Origin: Membranipora membranacea
Lineage: Eukaryota > Bryozoa > Gymnolaemata > Cheilostomatida > Membraniporidae
Reading direction: 5' to 3'
DNA length: 60,000 nucleotides
Assembly: GCA_914767715.1 (NCBI GenBank)
Contig: OU612069.1
Coordinates: 24,365,387 to 24,425,386 of the forward strand
Under the pieces are notes generated by a model that worked only from the letters and a program-made list of their open reading frames with translations, did no database searches and was not told the DNA's origin. Both the position numbers and the translations under genes were made by a program. How positions within the stretch are numbered: the first letter of the stretch is position 1; each line of letters begins with the position of its first letter. Positions 24,919 to 36,497 of the stretch are shown here, piece after piece.

Positions 24919-27900
24919 TATGTACACCGTCCTTATTCCCCTCATCAGCACAGTGTAAACTGTATACATAGATCTGTGCAGTCAGCGGTATAAGACAGAT
25001 CGGTGTCAAATATCTACATAAGTATACAGTCATTGTGGTACAGGCTGCAGCTAATGTCATATTGGATTGTTATTACAATAGACACCCTGATGTGACTGTC
25101 CGCCCAAGCTGTTGTGATCAGGTGGTGGTGGCACCTGCACCTGCCACCTTGGTTCGGCCACAAGAGGAGTGCAAACAATTGTTTAAAATCCTTTTGTTAC
25201 ATTTTTTTCTGGCATGATTGAACACGAATTCATGTATCTAACTAATGCTAATGGTTATATAAATGTTTCCGAAGACCATAAATGAGACATTACTGCCATA
25301 TTGTGTGCCAGGGTTACAAGTGACCATTTCGTAAGAGGAACGGGGAGATAATGTTACAAGATAAAATATATTTTGATAAGCCCAAGGATTCAATGTGGAG
25401 AAAGGTTTCCACTCTACAGTGTAGCTTGTGGGATCCATGGACTCAAGCCGTGCCCTATATACCCCTGCCCGTCAAAAAATCAGGCTACTCTTCAATGGCA
25501 GAGGTAGAGGGGGTTTGTTTTTAATAGAATAACTGTCACTCTGTTTTATGCTGGTGAAATAGATATAAATTTGCTCAAAAACTATCCACTGATTGTATGA
25601 CATGACTAGATCGAGTTTTTTCCAGGTAGCATACTTTTGAATTGCTCAAGATAACCATTAGCAGCAACTCAATGGGCATGCAAATTGGATTAAAGTTTAT
25701 ATTTGATAGGAATATTAAGTAATCTTTTCTAGGGGTACAGCATACAAAAGTATGGATACCATTGCACAACTGTCCCAGCTAGACACCGTGAGTCAATAGC
25801 TCTTCGAGGCCTTTTCTAGGATAACCCACTCATTGCTGTCCCCACCAGCATGAATCCACACCTGTGCGTTGATGAGCAATTGCTTATTCACTTCTTGTAG
25901 TAGGGCCCTCAGTGCATTTTGCTTCCAGGTCAAACCAAGGGAGGTTTACTTTCTTACCAACTAATCTTGTCATCGATACAAACTGCCAGTAGTCATCAAG
26001 GCACCCACCCCATATGGAGAACTCATTGTATAGAAGGATAGTGACTGGTGTTGTCATCTCTTCAGTGGCACAATATCTGTTAAGGCCTCTCGAAGAGTGC
26101 AAGTCTCCCATGATGTTCTTTGCATAACATACCACTCTTACGATGAGTGATTAATGAAAGGAAAATTTAGCCTGTCTTTTCGATTGTCGTTATTACTCTC
26201 CTCTCCTTGGAAAACAGAGCTGACCAAATAGAGCCAACTGGGCAAGAACTACGAACCTCCAACCTTAAACAGTTTACCTGATGGTTCTAGTTTGGCAGAC
26301 TTAGTCCTCAAAATATCAGTTGACTATTAATTGATATTTAAAAACTAAGTTTTGAGGTGATTCAATGCGCGAGAACTTGTGTCAGCATAGCATGTCTACT
26401 AGGAGGAAACCCAACTTATCAATGATAATTCAGTTTAATTTGGCCAACCATCGTCATTTTGGCAACCAACTTTACCTCATTGATAATTACATGATACGTT
26501 GCATTGAATTGAGGTCAAGACTGGCAAATCATTTGAACACCATTCAATTTGAATGTGTGAGTGCCTTCATCTACTTTCATCAGGTTAATTTTATGGCTGC
26601 TGAGGACAAATTGAATGGTAAAGAGTTTCAGAGATTTATACGCTTAAAACCTTTTGATGAAAGGTTTGCGAAACACGGTAACACAACAGGTCAGGTTTAG
26701 AGAAAAAGTTTTAAAATTCTCTACTTGATAAAGCACTATTTGTCTGGCATCACTAAATGTCACATAATTAATGATCAATGTTTGGCAGCTTGAGTACAAT
26801 AATCATCTAAGGTTACACATTGTTTCTACTATCATTGCTAATTGCGCCATGTCATGTCTGTAGACCAGAATAGCTTTACATCCACCATATTCTCCTAGTG
26901 TAGTATGATCTAGTGTTGGGCCTCTCCCCTTCTCCTCAGCTGATGTTTTGTACCACCGGTAGTTGTCCATAGATAATCTTTCGCTGTTTCTGCTTATACA
27001 TCGGCATATCATGTCAAACTTTTCTCTGTAATCAAAAGCGTAAACTGTTATAAATTTTTGTATACGATCTGTAAATTACCACTGACACTTTTTATTCAAA
27101 TAGTAATAACGGTGTTTTATTTTGTTTGTGCTATCAGCCTACTCCACAGAGAGGGTTACACTGCGACTCTTTACTTCTGTTTAGACCGCTCAGTCGTTCT
27201 ATTTGGATAGACAAAGTCAGAAGGTGGGACGATGTTCGCTGCTCAGAATGCAGCTGATTGTGGGGGCAGGCTACTCTTGTGTGATTTTGTTGTGGCAATA
27301 TCTAACTTTTTTCTAAATGGGCAGTGTCTGTAGCCTATACAATCAGCTAAGAGTTAGGTGCTGGGTTGTTGGCCTAGTCTCTTTGTGCTGAGTTGAGGGG
27401 GCTATCTTCTGGTGATCAACAAGAAACCGCCCACCCTTGAAGAACAAGATGTGGGTCAGGTTCATCTGCCATTGCATGTAAATGGATAAAAAGTTATTTC
27501 TCAATCACCCCTTTGAGAGAATAAAGGTACATTGATTGATTGATTGATTTGTATTTTTACATACGATATCATGGCGAGGATGATGAAGAAATTTATGTAT
27601 ATGACAGCTCTTGGTGTAACTCAGTTGTACATAAAATTGTTGTTGTAAAAATTCATAAAGTAATTAAAAAAACTGCATTGGCGTTTAGTTGTTCGGCTGC
27701 GTCTGGGTCTGAATTTATAGGCATTACGTGAGGATACTCTTTGATTGGTATTAAAAAATGATACGATTGTACAGAGGATGAGACATACATACATACATCA
27801 TAGAAATTAATCCAAAACAAGTCGGTTCCACTTTAACAGTTCTATATAATATGAAGAATGTCAAATTATGGTCGAAAACCCTGATGTGACCTCACACACA

Positions 27901-27948
27901 GGCTTTCGGATCTCACGGGCGAATATTGAAAGGGTTGACTTCAATGCC
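24919..27948. other. Intergenic region with no supported gene
   Basis: Short ORFs at 25884-26135 (-), 26365-26700 (+) and 26803-27012 (-) have protein-like composition but no recognised domain and no splice chain. The minus strand at about 25800-26135 stays protein-like only if the frame changes (a frame reading ALRALLQEVNKQLL, then LINAQVWIHAGGD), which suggests a decayed element or pseudogene. Confidence 0.4.
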
Positions 27949-28756
27949 TCATATCACAGCTTCTAGTGGTACAAGAGGGTCAATTTTTGGCTTGTTTGGA
28001 AGTTGATTAGCTGGAGAAACAGCTTTGATAATCCCAATCTTAATTTCATGTTTTAAAGCATTGTTACTACCTGTGGCTGATAGCCTGATACATACTTGTA
28101 GATATTTGCAGGGATGTTTGAATCCAGCGTGGCTTCGTAATTCTTCCTCTCTTTCTCGATTTCAGAGGACTCCATTCTCGTAGCAAGATTCTTATAGCTG
28201 AACAATGATTGAAGGCTGCCGATCTTATACTTGTCAGCGATTTGCCGGTATATCATCTTTGGTGTGTTTTTTGTCTCCATAAAATGAATGCCTTGTTGTT
28301 TGAATTTACTGATCTGATACCGATCGCCTAACATCATCAACGTGTAGAGAGTTGTATCTGGAAAAATCAATAAATATTGTCTTGCAGGGGTGAGAGGTCC
28401 CCATAACAATCACTCACTGTGTACCGGTCTAACCAGACTAACTCAAAATTGCCTTCTCTGTCGAGTCTGTAAGCTAAGCTTCCTTCAGCAGGTAGTCGCT
28501 TGATTAATTGTTCCATATTTTTTAAAGCTAAAAGGAATTCACAAGCAAATCTTTTGATAAACCATTAATACTAATAGTATTACCGGAGATTAGTATGTCT
28601 GCCTGTGGATTCATCATATCCAGAAGCAGCACTGTATCATCTGCTGAGAGATCCTCCAGTTTAATCACAGGTAGCTCATCTAACACTCCCCTCTCAGCTT
28701 TACGGAACTCCTCCTTCAATACGGGGGAGAAAAGTCCCAGCAGCTGCAACAATCAA

Positions 28757-28793
<37 letters not shown>

Positions 28794-30994
28794 TTAAATG
28801 AGTAATACATGTATTCAGTGGCAAACCATTGCATGGTCACACATGTTTTTGTATTGCCGATCTAAGCTGTACAGTTAATTTTCTGGTTCCAGTACTTGTC
28901 AGTCATAGGATGGGGGGATGGATCAAGCATGATCCATTTTGCTTGCATTAAGGTTTTAAGCCGCCGCCGGATCACCTATAATGGGAATGAACGGACTGCG
29001 GGCAATTTGGATCAAACTTGATCTAGGGGGTTGGGCATTCTAAATTACTGCCAGCTACGCCTCCCCAATATTTTAACATCTCATAGTCATAGCCAATTAA
29101 ACTAATGGGTATGCTTAGCTTCTAAAAAATGTTATTACTGATTTTTTGAAATTTACACAGTACACGTTGCCTTCCATACCTCTTTAGTAACATAAAAAGA
29201 GCGACCTTCTACTACCAGAACTCCTGTACTGTCCTCATCCTTCTTCTCATAGCGTCTCTGCACCTCCGGCATCTTCGTATCACAGTCACCTTCTCCAGCT
29301 GAGAGTCACATGTTAGAAGTGAAATAAAATATTAGTTTGACAGTTTGTTATGATAGGCCATTATCACGCTATAGAATTTATATACGTATTAGCAATCCAA
29401 ATAATGAGGAAGTTATTGACTCTCAAACTTTCAGGGTGACAGCAGTCAATTGGCATTGAGAATCAGCGAGAAATCCCTGTGTGATGTCACAACGCGTCAA
29501 GCTTATTATGAGTATGTTATACTATTAATTCCACAGATAAGATGATGATCAAATTCAGACCTAGATGGGACTCGTAGCTGGGCCATTTGTACCAGCAGGC
29601 AACGGCGCTTCCATCGGACCACTAGGTCCAGCTCAGTCATAGCGGCATTGCCTGCTGGGCCACATGGACCTGGGTTCAAGACCCACTAACTTCCAGAAAA
29701 TTTTGATCATCACCTTATCTATTAGTATATCTTAATAAGTTATGACGCATTGCGATTTCACACAAGTATTGCCCGCTGATTCCGAATGCCAATTGAAGGT
29801 GATCACCTTGAAAGTTTGAGAGACCACAACTTCCAAAATAATTGGATTCTAAAGCTGGAAATTGCTCACTTGATAGATTAAAATATGGAGGATAAGATGT
29901 GAGACATAATAGGTAGGTCTTCAAGAGGTGATTGATGGTTTTATACTTCTTCTGATATAGCGTGATGTTTCAGTTATGCTTGCTTATTTGTCTCATTTAG
30001 TTGCATGCCTGTCAACCCTCCCAGTTTGGCTGGGAGTCTCCTGCAAATGAGACCTACCCCCTGTGAGGCAAAAAGCTTCATGAATTCTCCAAGTTTAGTC
30101 ATGTAATAAAATATAGGTTTTTATCGACATATTATTTTGATTTTCACATATCCCTTGGATGCATAGCGAATATAGCACCAGAAGGAAGTCCTGTTGAAAG
30201 GTGCAGATTTTTTTCTTCTAGAGAATCTCTGCCCCCTCCCCAAATATTATAATGAAAACACAAAAAGCTGTTCTTGGAAGGACCTCTTGTTATATTGAAT
30301 ATTAGCCAGATTCTATTTGCCATGACAATTTTTACTTGTGAGTTGCCCCAGCCTCACATAAAGTAAAGGCAACTCCCATCTTACGTGTAGTTTGAGAACA
30401 AAGGCATAAATAACATGACTCAGTCAGCCAGTCACATAGCAGCAACCAGATAGTGCAGACTACTATCATATTTCGTACTGAGGAATCATATTATGATATA
30501 CCTTTGTACCAACTACTCTCTCATAATTAACCTACCATATTATAAATCCTTAAAAATAGAATCAAAAACAAAAACAGAGAGTAGGGACCCTACAACAAAA
30601 AGAAAAAGAAAAACCAAAAAAAAAGAAGAGATAGAGATTGGGAAAGGGATTCTACCTATGACCGTCTACTGTAATACAGTATACTCATGAGGACATATAG
30701 ATTTATTACTCATATTGATGATTTTATTACATGTAGAGTCACCCCGAAGGCTGCAGTGAGGACACCCTATATTGATAGCTTTGTACTGATACAGATCTTG
30801 CTTGGTATGGGAAAGGTATAGATACTTGTAACAGTGATTCAAGGTGAGCCTATTGAGTATAAGGAGTTGAATCTGACCACTCATCCTAACGCCCCTAGTT
30901 TCTGTTGTAACAGCCTCAATATGCCAGACAAATCCTGTGAAGAATCTTAGAATGATAGTATAACCTCACCTGTTCTCTGTTTAGGAGATGACAT
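27949..30994 (-). CDS. BTB/POZ-domain protein, 5 coding exons, about 226 aa
   Basis: Exons on the minus strand: 30970-30994, 29180-29298, 28584-28743, 28071-28357 and a probable last exon 27949-28038. Phases are compatible throughout and sum to 681 nt. The N-terminus (MSSPKQRTAGEGDCDTKMPE) leads into a BTB fold at about residues 32-130: GVLVVEGRSFYVTKELLGLF, then SPVLKEEFRKAE, LPVIKLEDLSADD, and the helical TLYTLMMLGDRYQISKFK. BTB domains dimerise and often recruit CUL3 ligases. No Kelch, MATH or zinc-finger partner domain is seen, so the molecular role is open. The last exon is less certain: its acceptor (AAATTAAG) has a poor pyrimidine tract, and reading past exon 4 instead gives VVTML and a stop at 28053. 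A possible extra cassette exon lies at 28414-28527. Confidence 0.82.
28414..28527 (-). other. Possible in-frame cassette exon in the BTB gene
   Basis: It has a good acceptor (ATTCCTTTTAG) and a 114-nt open stretch in the incoming phase (ALKNMEQLIKRLPAEGSL and on). It ends at a weak GA/GTGATT donor that keeps frame. The stronger donor at 28417 (ACA/GTGAGT) would break frame with exon 4. Insertion would place about 38 residues inside the BTB fold. Confidence 0.35.
28756..28790. repeat. TA-rich microsatellite in a BTB-gene intron
   Basis: Alternating TA dinucleotides lie close to the 3' splice site of exon 3. Confidence 0.85.
28917..29035. mobile_element. Small inverted-repeat MITE in a BTB-gene intron
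   Basis: The left end (GGATCAAGCATGATCCATTT then TGCTTGCATT) is the imperfect inverse of the right end (GGGCAATTTGGATCAAACTT then GATC). The ends resemble those of the element at 13917-14031. Confidence 0.5.
29389..29925. mobile_element. Foldback element, copy 2 (in a BTB-gene intron)
   Basis: This is the same family as 19936-21496. The inverted arms carry CAAATAATGAGGAAGTTATT, the AATCAGCG region and GATAAGATGATGATCAAA, with inverse matches on the right. The centre holds CCAGCAGGCAA and TTGCCTGCTGG inverted, plus a box-B-like GGTTCAAGACCC. The outermost left arm is missing, so this copy is truncated. Confidence 0.8.
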
Positions 30995-33324
30995 TTTTCA
31001 GCTCTGTTCTCCCAAAGAGATTTTGCTGCAAAATTCCTTTGTTGTATTCTAGAAGAGGTGACAGGCCTTCCGATGTGAACCTTTATATCTTAGGATGAGA
31101 TAACTACTACTACTACTGAAACACTCCAATCACGTGTTTAGCAGTGTGCAAAACATCACGTCAATATTAGGGTCACCTTGAAATAACTCATACATTGAAT
31201 TGTACTATTCTTAGAATAGCATTTTCAACTCACCATTCTCCAATCAGGGAGCTGTATTTTCCGATAGACATTCTCACAATTTTCATTTGACATCGAGCTC
31301 AGTCCCTAGTAGCTTTTTGGAGTTTGCGCAATGTTTGATTACTAAAAAAATCAATTTTCTGTGAGCAACATTTTGTATAAACTAGCGTCTTTTTCTTTTA
31401 TTTGGTTGTTATTTCGAACGTAAAAACTTTTATTTATGCCTGTTTTGATAATATAAAACAATATGAAACAAATCCATAAATCAATGAATATTTTATTAGA
31501 GACTGCACTATATCCGGAAGAATTGTAGCAGACAAAGAACCGCCTGTTTTAGGATGGACTCACCAGTGGTTGGTCTTTAGAGAGGTGCTCGATGGACATA
31601 AGGCAGTGTATCCCTCAAGATTATACAATCATATAGGTAATGTAGAGGTATGACGCATATGGGAGTATAAGGCTTGTGTGGAATTTACTGTATATGGTTG
31701 TATAACATATCATCCAATAACATCAGATTATCTGTTGCAGCCAACCAATAGAAATGCATAGTGACAATAGGCATGCATAGCAGGGATACTCTGATTAGCA
31801 TGGGGATTAACCCTACGCCACACTATAATCTGTACCGCTCATTCATAAACTCTAAGGCTCGAGTTGCCTGGGATCCTTATACTTAGGTGATTGGATGAAC
31901 TAAGGCACACTATTGCCATAGGTTTGATACTACAACCGTACATAGCAGACAGGGTCTTCATTGCACAGAATTATTGAGCACAGTGTACTACCAAGGAGAA
32001 ACAGCAACATCACTTTATTAAATCATTTTTTTTACCAACATGCATTCCCAAGACAATAGATCAGAGTCTGTATTGAACAACGTAAGTTTAATTATTATAA
32101 TTTTTATTTCCTGGTTGTTTTTTCTGAAGATGCCATACTATTTGTTAGCTGAAAATTGCCAAATGACTATAGGCTCTTTGCACATCCAGTTCTCTTTTTT
32201 GTTTGAAAAAAAAAACTGCTGGGCTCACTTTTACTTTCACTGGCAGCTTGTTGTTTTTTTTATTCGTTACCTGAACTGAACAGTAACAATTATATTGTTT
32301 CTATTGTTTTAATGTATGCAACTGTTTCGCACCAAGTATGTTGCTAACACAAAGAAAAGTCATTCATCTGCTGGTGCTCCAAGGAAGCAATCCCTCTCTC
32401 CCTACTGTGCTTCACTTTGCCACACAGCTGCTCAACGATGTGACTTACTATTATTCTTAGATTACTAATTGCGTAATTTAACTGAATCTTCTCTACTCAC
32501 CATGCCTTCTCATGACAGTAAGTTTAATTTAACAAGACTGATACAATTATAGATACAAATAAACTGCTGCTAGATTTAAATTACTGTTAACCTTATTTTA
32601 TTAATTGTTTAATTTTACTGAATTTTTCTGTATAATGTATATTTCCAACATTGCTCATCGATTTGAATGATATCATTCAATCATATCAAAGACAATTCTA
32701 ACCATATATTAGATTTAACACAATCCTGAATAGTGTGTATAAACATTCACAACAAATATTATCTGGGTACCACAATACACCCCCCCCCCCCCTCCAACAG
32801 ACTAGAAATCATGAATGCCTCTGGAGCCCATACACATGGTGCCTAATATTTATGTGATGATTCTATTTCTGTCAGATCCGAAGTCATCATCTACATATAA
32901 ACCACATGGATATGATCAGCATATCCTGCAACGAAGGGGCGAACATTTAGTTGCGTACACATCTTTATTGTTAACACGTCATTATACCTTGTAATTATTG
33001 CATGCTTTCCAAACAGAATCTTCAAACAGATCTTCAAATTGAATTAAATTTATTTTGTTTTTTTATTAATTTCATATCAACATCCCTGCACAAAAACACA
33101 AACATTGCTCACTACTCAAATATTATTTGTAGCTTGAACTCTTTTCGTTTGATATCTTATCTCACGGTCTTACTACCTGAACATTGGACACTTTATTTTT
33201 ATGATACTCTTAAGAGAAGCTTATGACTTTGCTTTTGATCAATACAGTCTTGGTGCGTCCTCAAAAAAACTTGGAATTACCCATTTCAATCTAATTTTCA
33301 TGTTTTATATGAAAAGAGTGTTGT
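30995..33324. other. Region upstream of the BTB gene; one possible orphan exon
   Basis: It probably includes the BTB promoter and 5' UTR just above 30994. On the plus strand, 31503-31638 is open and protein-like (GRIVADKEPPVLGWTHQWLV then FREVLDGHKAVYPSRLYNHI), preceded by TTTATTAG and followed by GTAATG, but no neighbouring exon was found. A C-run lies at 32780-32792. Nothing else is supported. Confidence 0.35.
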
Positions 33325-34130
33325 TTGGATCCCCTACTTTGCCCTAAGCTAAATGATTTTATTTTGTCTTTTTGTTGTAGACATTTTAGTACCATTTTGA
33401 TGATGAATGCCACCCGTTACATCACAGGATTGTCTTTAACCAAACCCCAAGGATATCCTCTCGAAATGCTTACAGATCCAAACCAAAGTTTTGCCGAACA
33501 AACAACAGTCTGCTTTTAATTCTAAAGGCTGATCTCTGTATACTCTTAAGTCTAGCCTAGCTTCCATCAAAGAGAAAGGTTTAAAACACTGGCATAGCAT
33601 AACATATAAATGATCTAATATAAGTTATATAAAAAATATTCAGAGCCGTTTCATTGAAACCGAATGAGAAAAAGACGGGCGTTGCATTTAGAGACTAGGT
33701 GAGCCATGTGCTTGACAAAACTGAGCTTTTGGTCTATGGGTTAAATTGCAGTTTCTCGATCTCTTGCAGCAGATACCTTGATTGAGAATTTTGTTTCGGA
33801 ATTATATTAGCTGTACCTTGACGATTAGTTGAGCTAGCTGTATCCATGCTAGTCTGGTATTTTTTTAAATCAGAGAAAGATATCTTTATGTATGATACTT
33901 AACCTGAGAGCTATCACCAGCACACGACTTTCATCTCTGTCATGATAGTGTATGTTTCATAAAATACAATACAATACAATACAAAAGAAAATTCTTTGTT
34001 CGGACAGATTCAAAGTTTTTCGCTTTGCTATTTTCAAAAATTCTTTGGAATTCATTTGTACCTTGTCCTGCAATTCATAAAGATCTTGGACGCTGTGATT
34101 AATTACCACTCCAATTTGGCCACACTGCTT
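33325..34130 (+). mobile_element. Rearranged fragment of a non-LTR retrotransposon 3' end
   Basis: Bases 33340-33518 match the RT C-terminal coding region of the copy at 44440-44620 in sense. Bases 33529-33735 match 44190-44388 in the opposite orientation. Bases 33905-34000 match its 3' tail in sense, including ATAAAATACAATACAATACA and AAAGAAAATTCTTTGTTCGG. The element is therefore internally inverted and dead. It marks the low-coordinate edge of duplication unit 1. Confidence 0.8.
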
Positions 34131-36497
34131 ATTTATATTTTATATTTGATTTGATGTACATTACCCAACAATATAATAATCATAAGTGAGCAAGGGTACT
34201 CAAACTTATTCTCTTTAGCTCGATTCAATAGGGAATTAGTCATACAAAAATGACACTTAATTTCAAACTTAAATCTCTTACATCATATCACAGCAATAAT
34301 TTAATTATGTCTGAGCTGGTGTGAGAAAGATATTCTATTCCTCATTAACAGGGAAGTTGGTACAGAGTAACAGGGAAGTCGTTTGTTTGTATAAATCAAG
34401 AGTTATGCTAGCATCAGGAAGCAAACATGGACAGTTTGATTGGTTTCCCAATTACTCGAATCAGATGTTTAGTATCACAATACATACCTTGAAATTCTAT
34501 TTGTTGTAACTGTCAACAATACCTTGACTTGATAGAACCTCGTAGTAATAGTTTGAAAATCCAAGGAGTAGAAAGACAATTGTGCGATATGATGTACATC
34601 AATCAAAACAAACTTCATTGAATGGGTGCATGTGAGTTAAACCTGAATTGTGAATTCCCTGAGCAAACAATTTTTGCCTGCGAACACATTTTTTTATATT
34701 TACAAGTGACACAGTGAGGTGATGAAGGCCATATATATCAGCAAGACACAAGCACAGATCAAGGGCAATCTATTATGTGTATAAGAAAGATAAAAATGTT
34801 GGCATTTGCCTTCCTTCAGTGTTTGAGGTTGAATGTCAAGTGGATTACAACCAATTGTTAGGGTCAAATAATTGCTTTGAAGTTTGTGCGTTGATGACCT
34901 GAAGATATTGTTATTATCGGACTTTGTGAATTTGCAGCAAATCCATCAAACACTCTGTCCACCTTTATACATATATAATATATACGCACCAAAATGGAAA
35001 CTATGGCACGTGCAGGATTTCGATCGCCTCAAAGAGTATGTGCGCTGATTAAGAATATTTGCTTGTAACTAGCCAATCTGCAAAGCCGTAGAGGAGTAAT
35101 TGCAATTCCGAGGGCTTAAGGGCCCATTTTGTCCTAATATTAGATTTTCTAAATACTGAAGTGATCTAGTGTGTATTTGATATAATAACCGAACAGACTT
35201 GGGATAAAACACTGTCAACTGAGTGTGCAGTTGTAGTCACCACTCTTTCGTTGAACAGATTCGGGTTTTTAGTTTGTCAATGCTGAAACCAGATCTTAAC
35301 ACCTCTTCAATAACAATCATCTAAACTAGGAGTTGCATTCTTCCTTGATAAGAGAAGACAACTACTTTGAAGTACAGTTAAAACTTCAAACAGGGTGTTA
35401 AACCAAGGGTAGCTCTTGGACTGCACTCAGGCGTCTTAGTGTACGGAAATATTTCAATTGAATGATTTCAATTAACCTGTTAACATTGTATTTAGTTTGT
35501 CCCAGGAGGGTGATTCGTACCCTCGCTATTGGCTCCAGCCTTCGTCTGTGTTTTTACTGTTATTTGTTTTGGTGGTGCTTGGTTTTTGGGTGAGCTATCC
35601 TTCTTGGCTGTTATCGGCTTTGGTTCGGGACGGCTGCTCTCCTGTGGGTCCTGCTAGTGCTCTGCATGACTGGCTCAGGGCACCAGCTGGATTGCTGGAC
35701 TGCTTGATGCAGGCCAAGTCAATGCTAATATTTTACCGTATTGTTTAAACCAAACAAATTGCTGCTTATAGGTGAAACTTAACTGTTGCAATCTACTAGT
35801 TTCATGATGCAATCATGAAAATCTGTAATTAACCATCATGGAGATAACCACAAAGTCTGGCCTTGGCATAACACTGCCATCTGCCACATCTATTGGCATT
35901 ATGTTACATAAGTTACTGACAACCATTACTTGACATCTAAGGAATCCTGGAAGGGGAGGACACATCCTGAGAGGGATAACTTGGATAGAGAGTAGCAGAA
36001 TAATATTCTAAATGTAGCGAAAACTTTAGATAAATACAGAAATTTAAACACACACAATATAATAATTCTATGCCAAGTAAAATAAGAAGATTGAATATCC
36101 TGAAAAATAACGTAAAATAATGTTGGTCACTTATGCTTTGTTCAGCATAAATACAAAATCGAACAATCTCTAATTATTACAAATTTTCCAGCAAAAAATG
36201 TTAACAAATGTTCCCAGTAAGTGTTTGCCAGAAAGGGATCTCTTGAAGGCCTTGACAGCCAGCAAACAAAATAAGGATAGTAAGTGCGATATATATCCTT
36301 ACCGTTGAATAGGCACATCAGTGCAGGCTGATGAGAAAAACTATGTCCGGGCGCATAAGTACTATTTGACAATCAGCCTAACAACTTCCATTTACATACC
36401 CTACACCTTTGCCCATTACATTACCAAACTTGAGTGCTCAGGTTGCATAATGATTGCAAATGTTTTTGTGCCGCGATCGCGCCATGAAGAAAATCAT
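34131..36497. other. Duplicated non-coding sequence downstream of receptor copy 1
   Basis: It is about 90-95% identical by eye to 45250-47524. A GC-richer patch at 35497-35748 is conserved in unit 2 at 46527-46756, with the plus-strand reading LHDWLRAPAGLLDCLMQ in both; the frames differ upstream, so coding status is doubtful. No exon could be tied to the receptor. Confidence 0.5.

Noticed and set aside
26365-26700. 111-aa plus-strand ORF
   Set aside because: No recognised motif, no partner exons and no supporting promoter or splice signal; length alone is not enough in AT-rich DNA with many ORFs.
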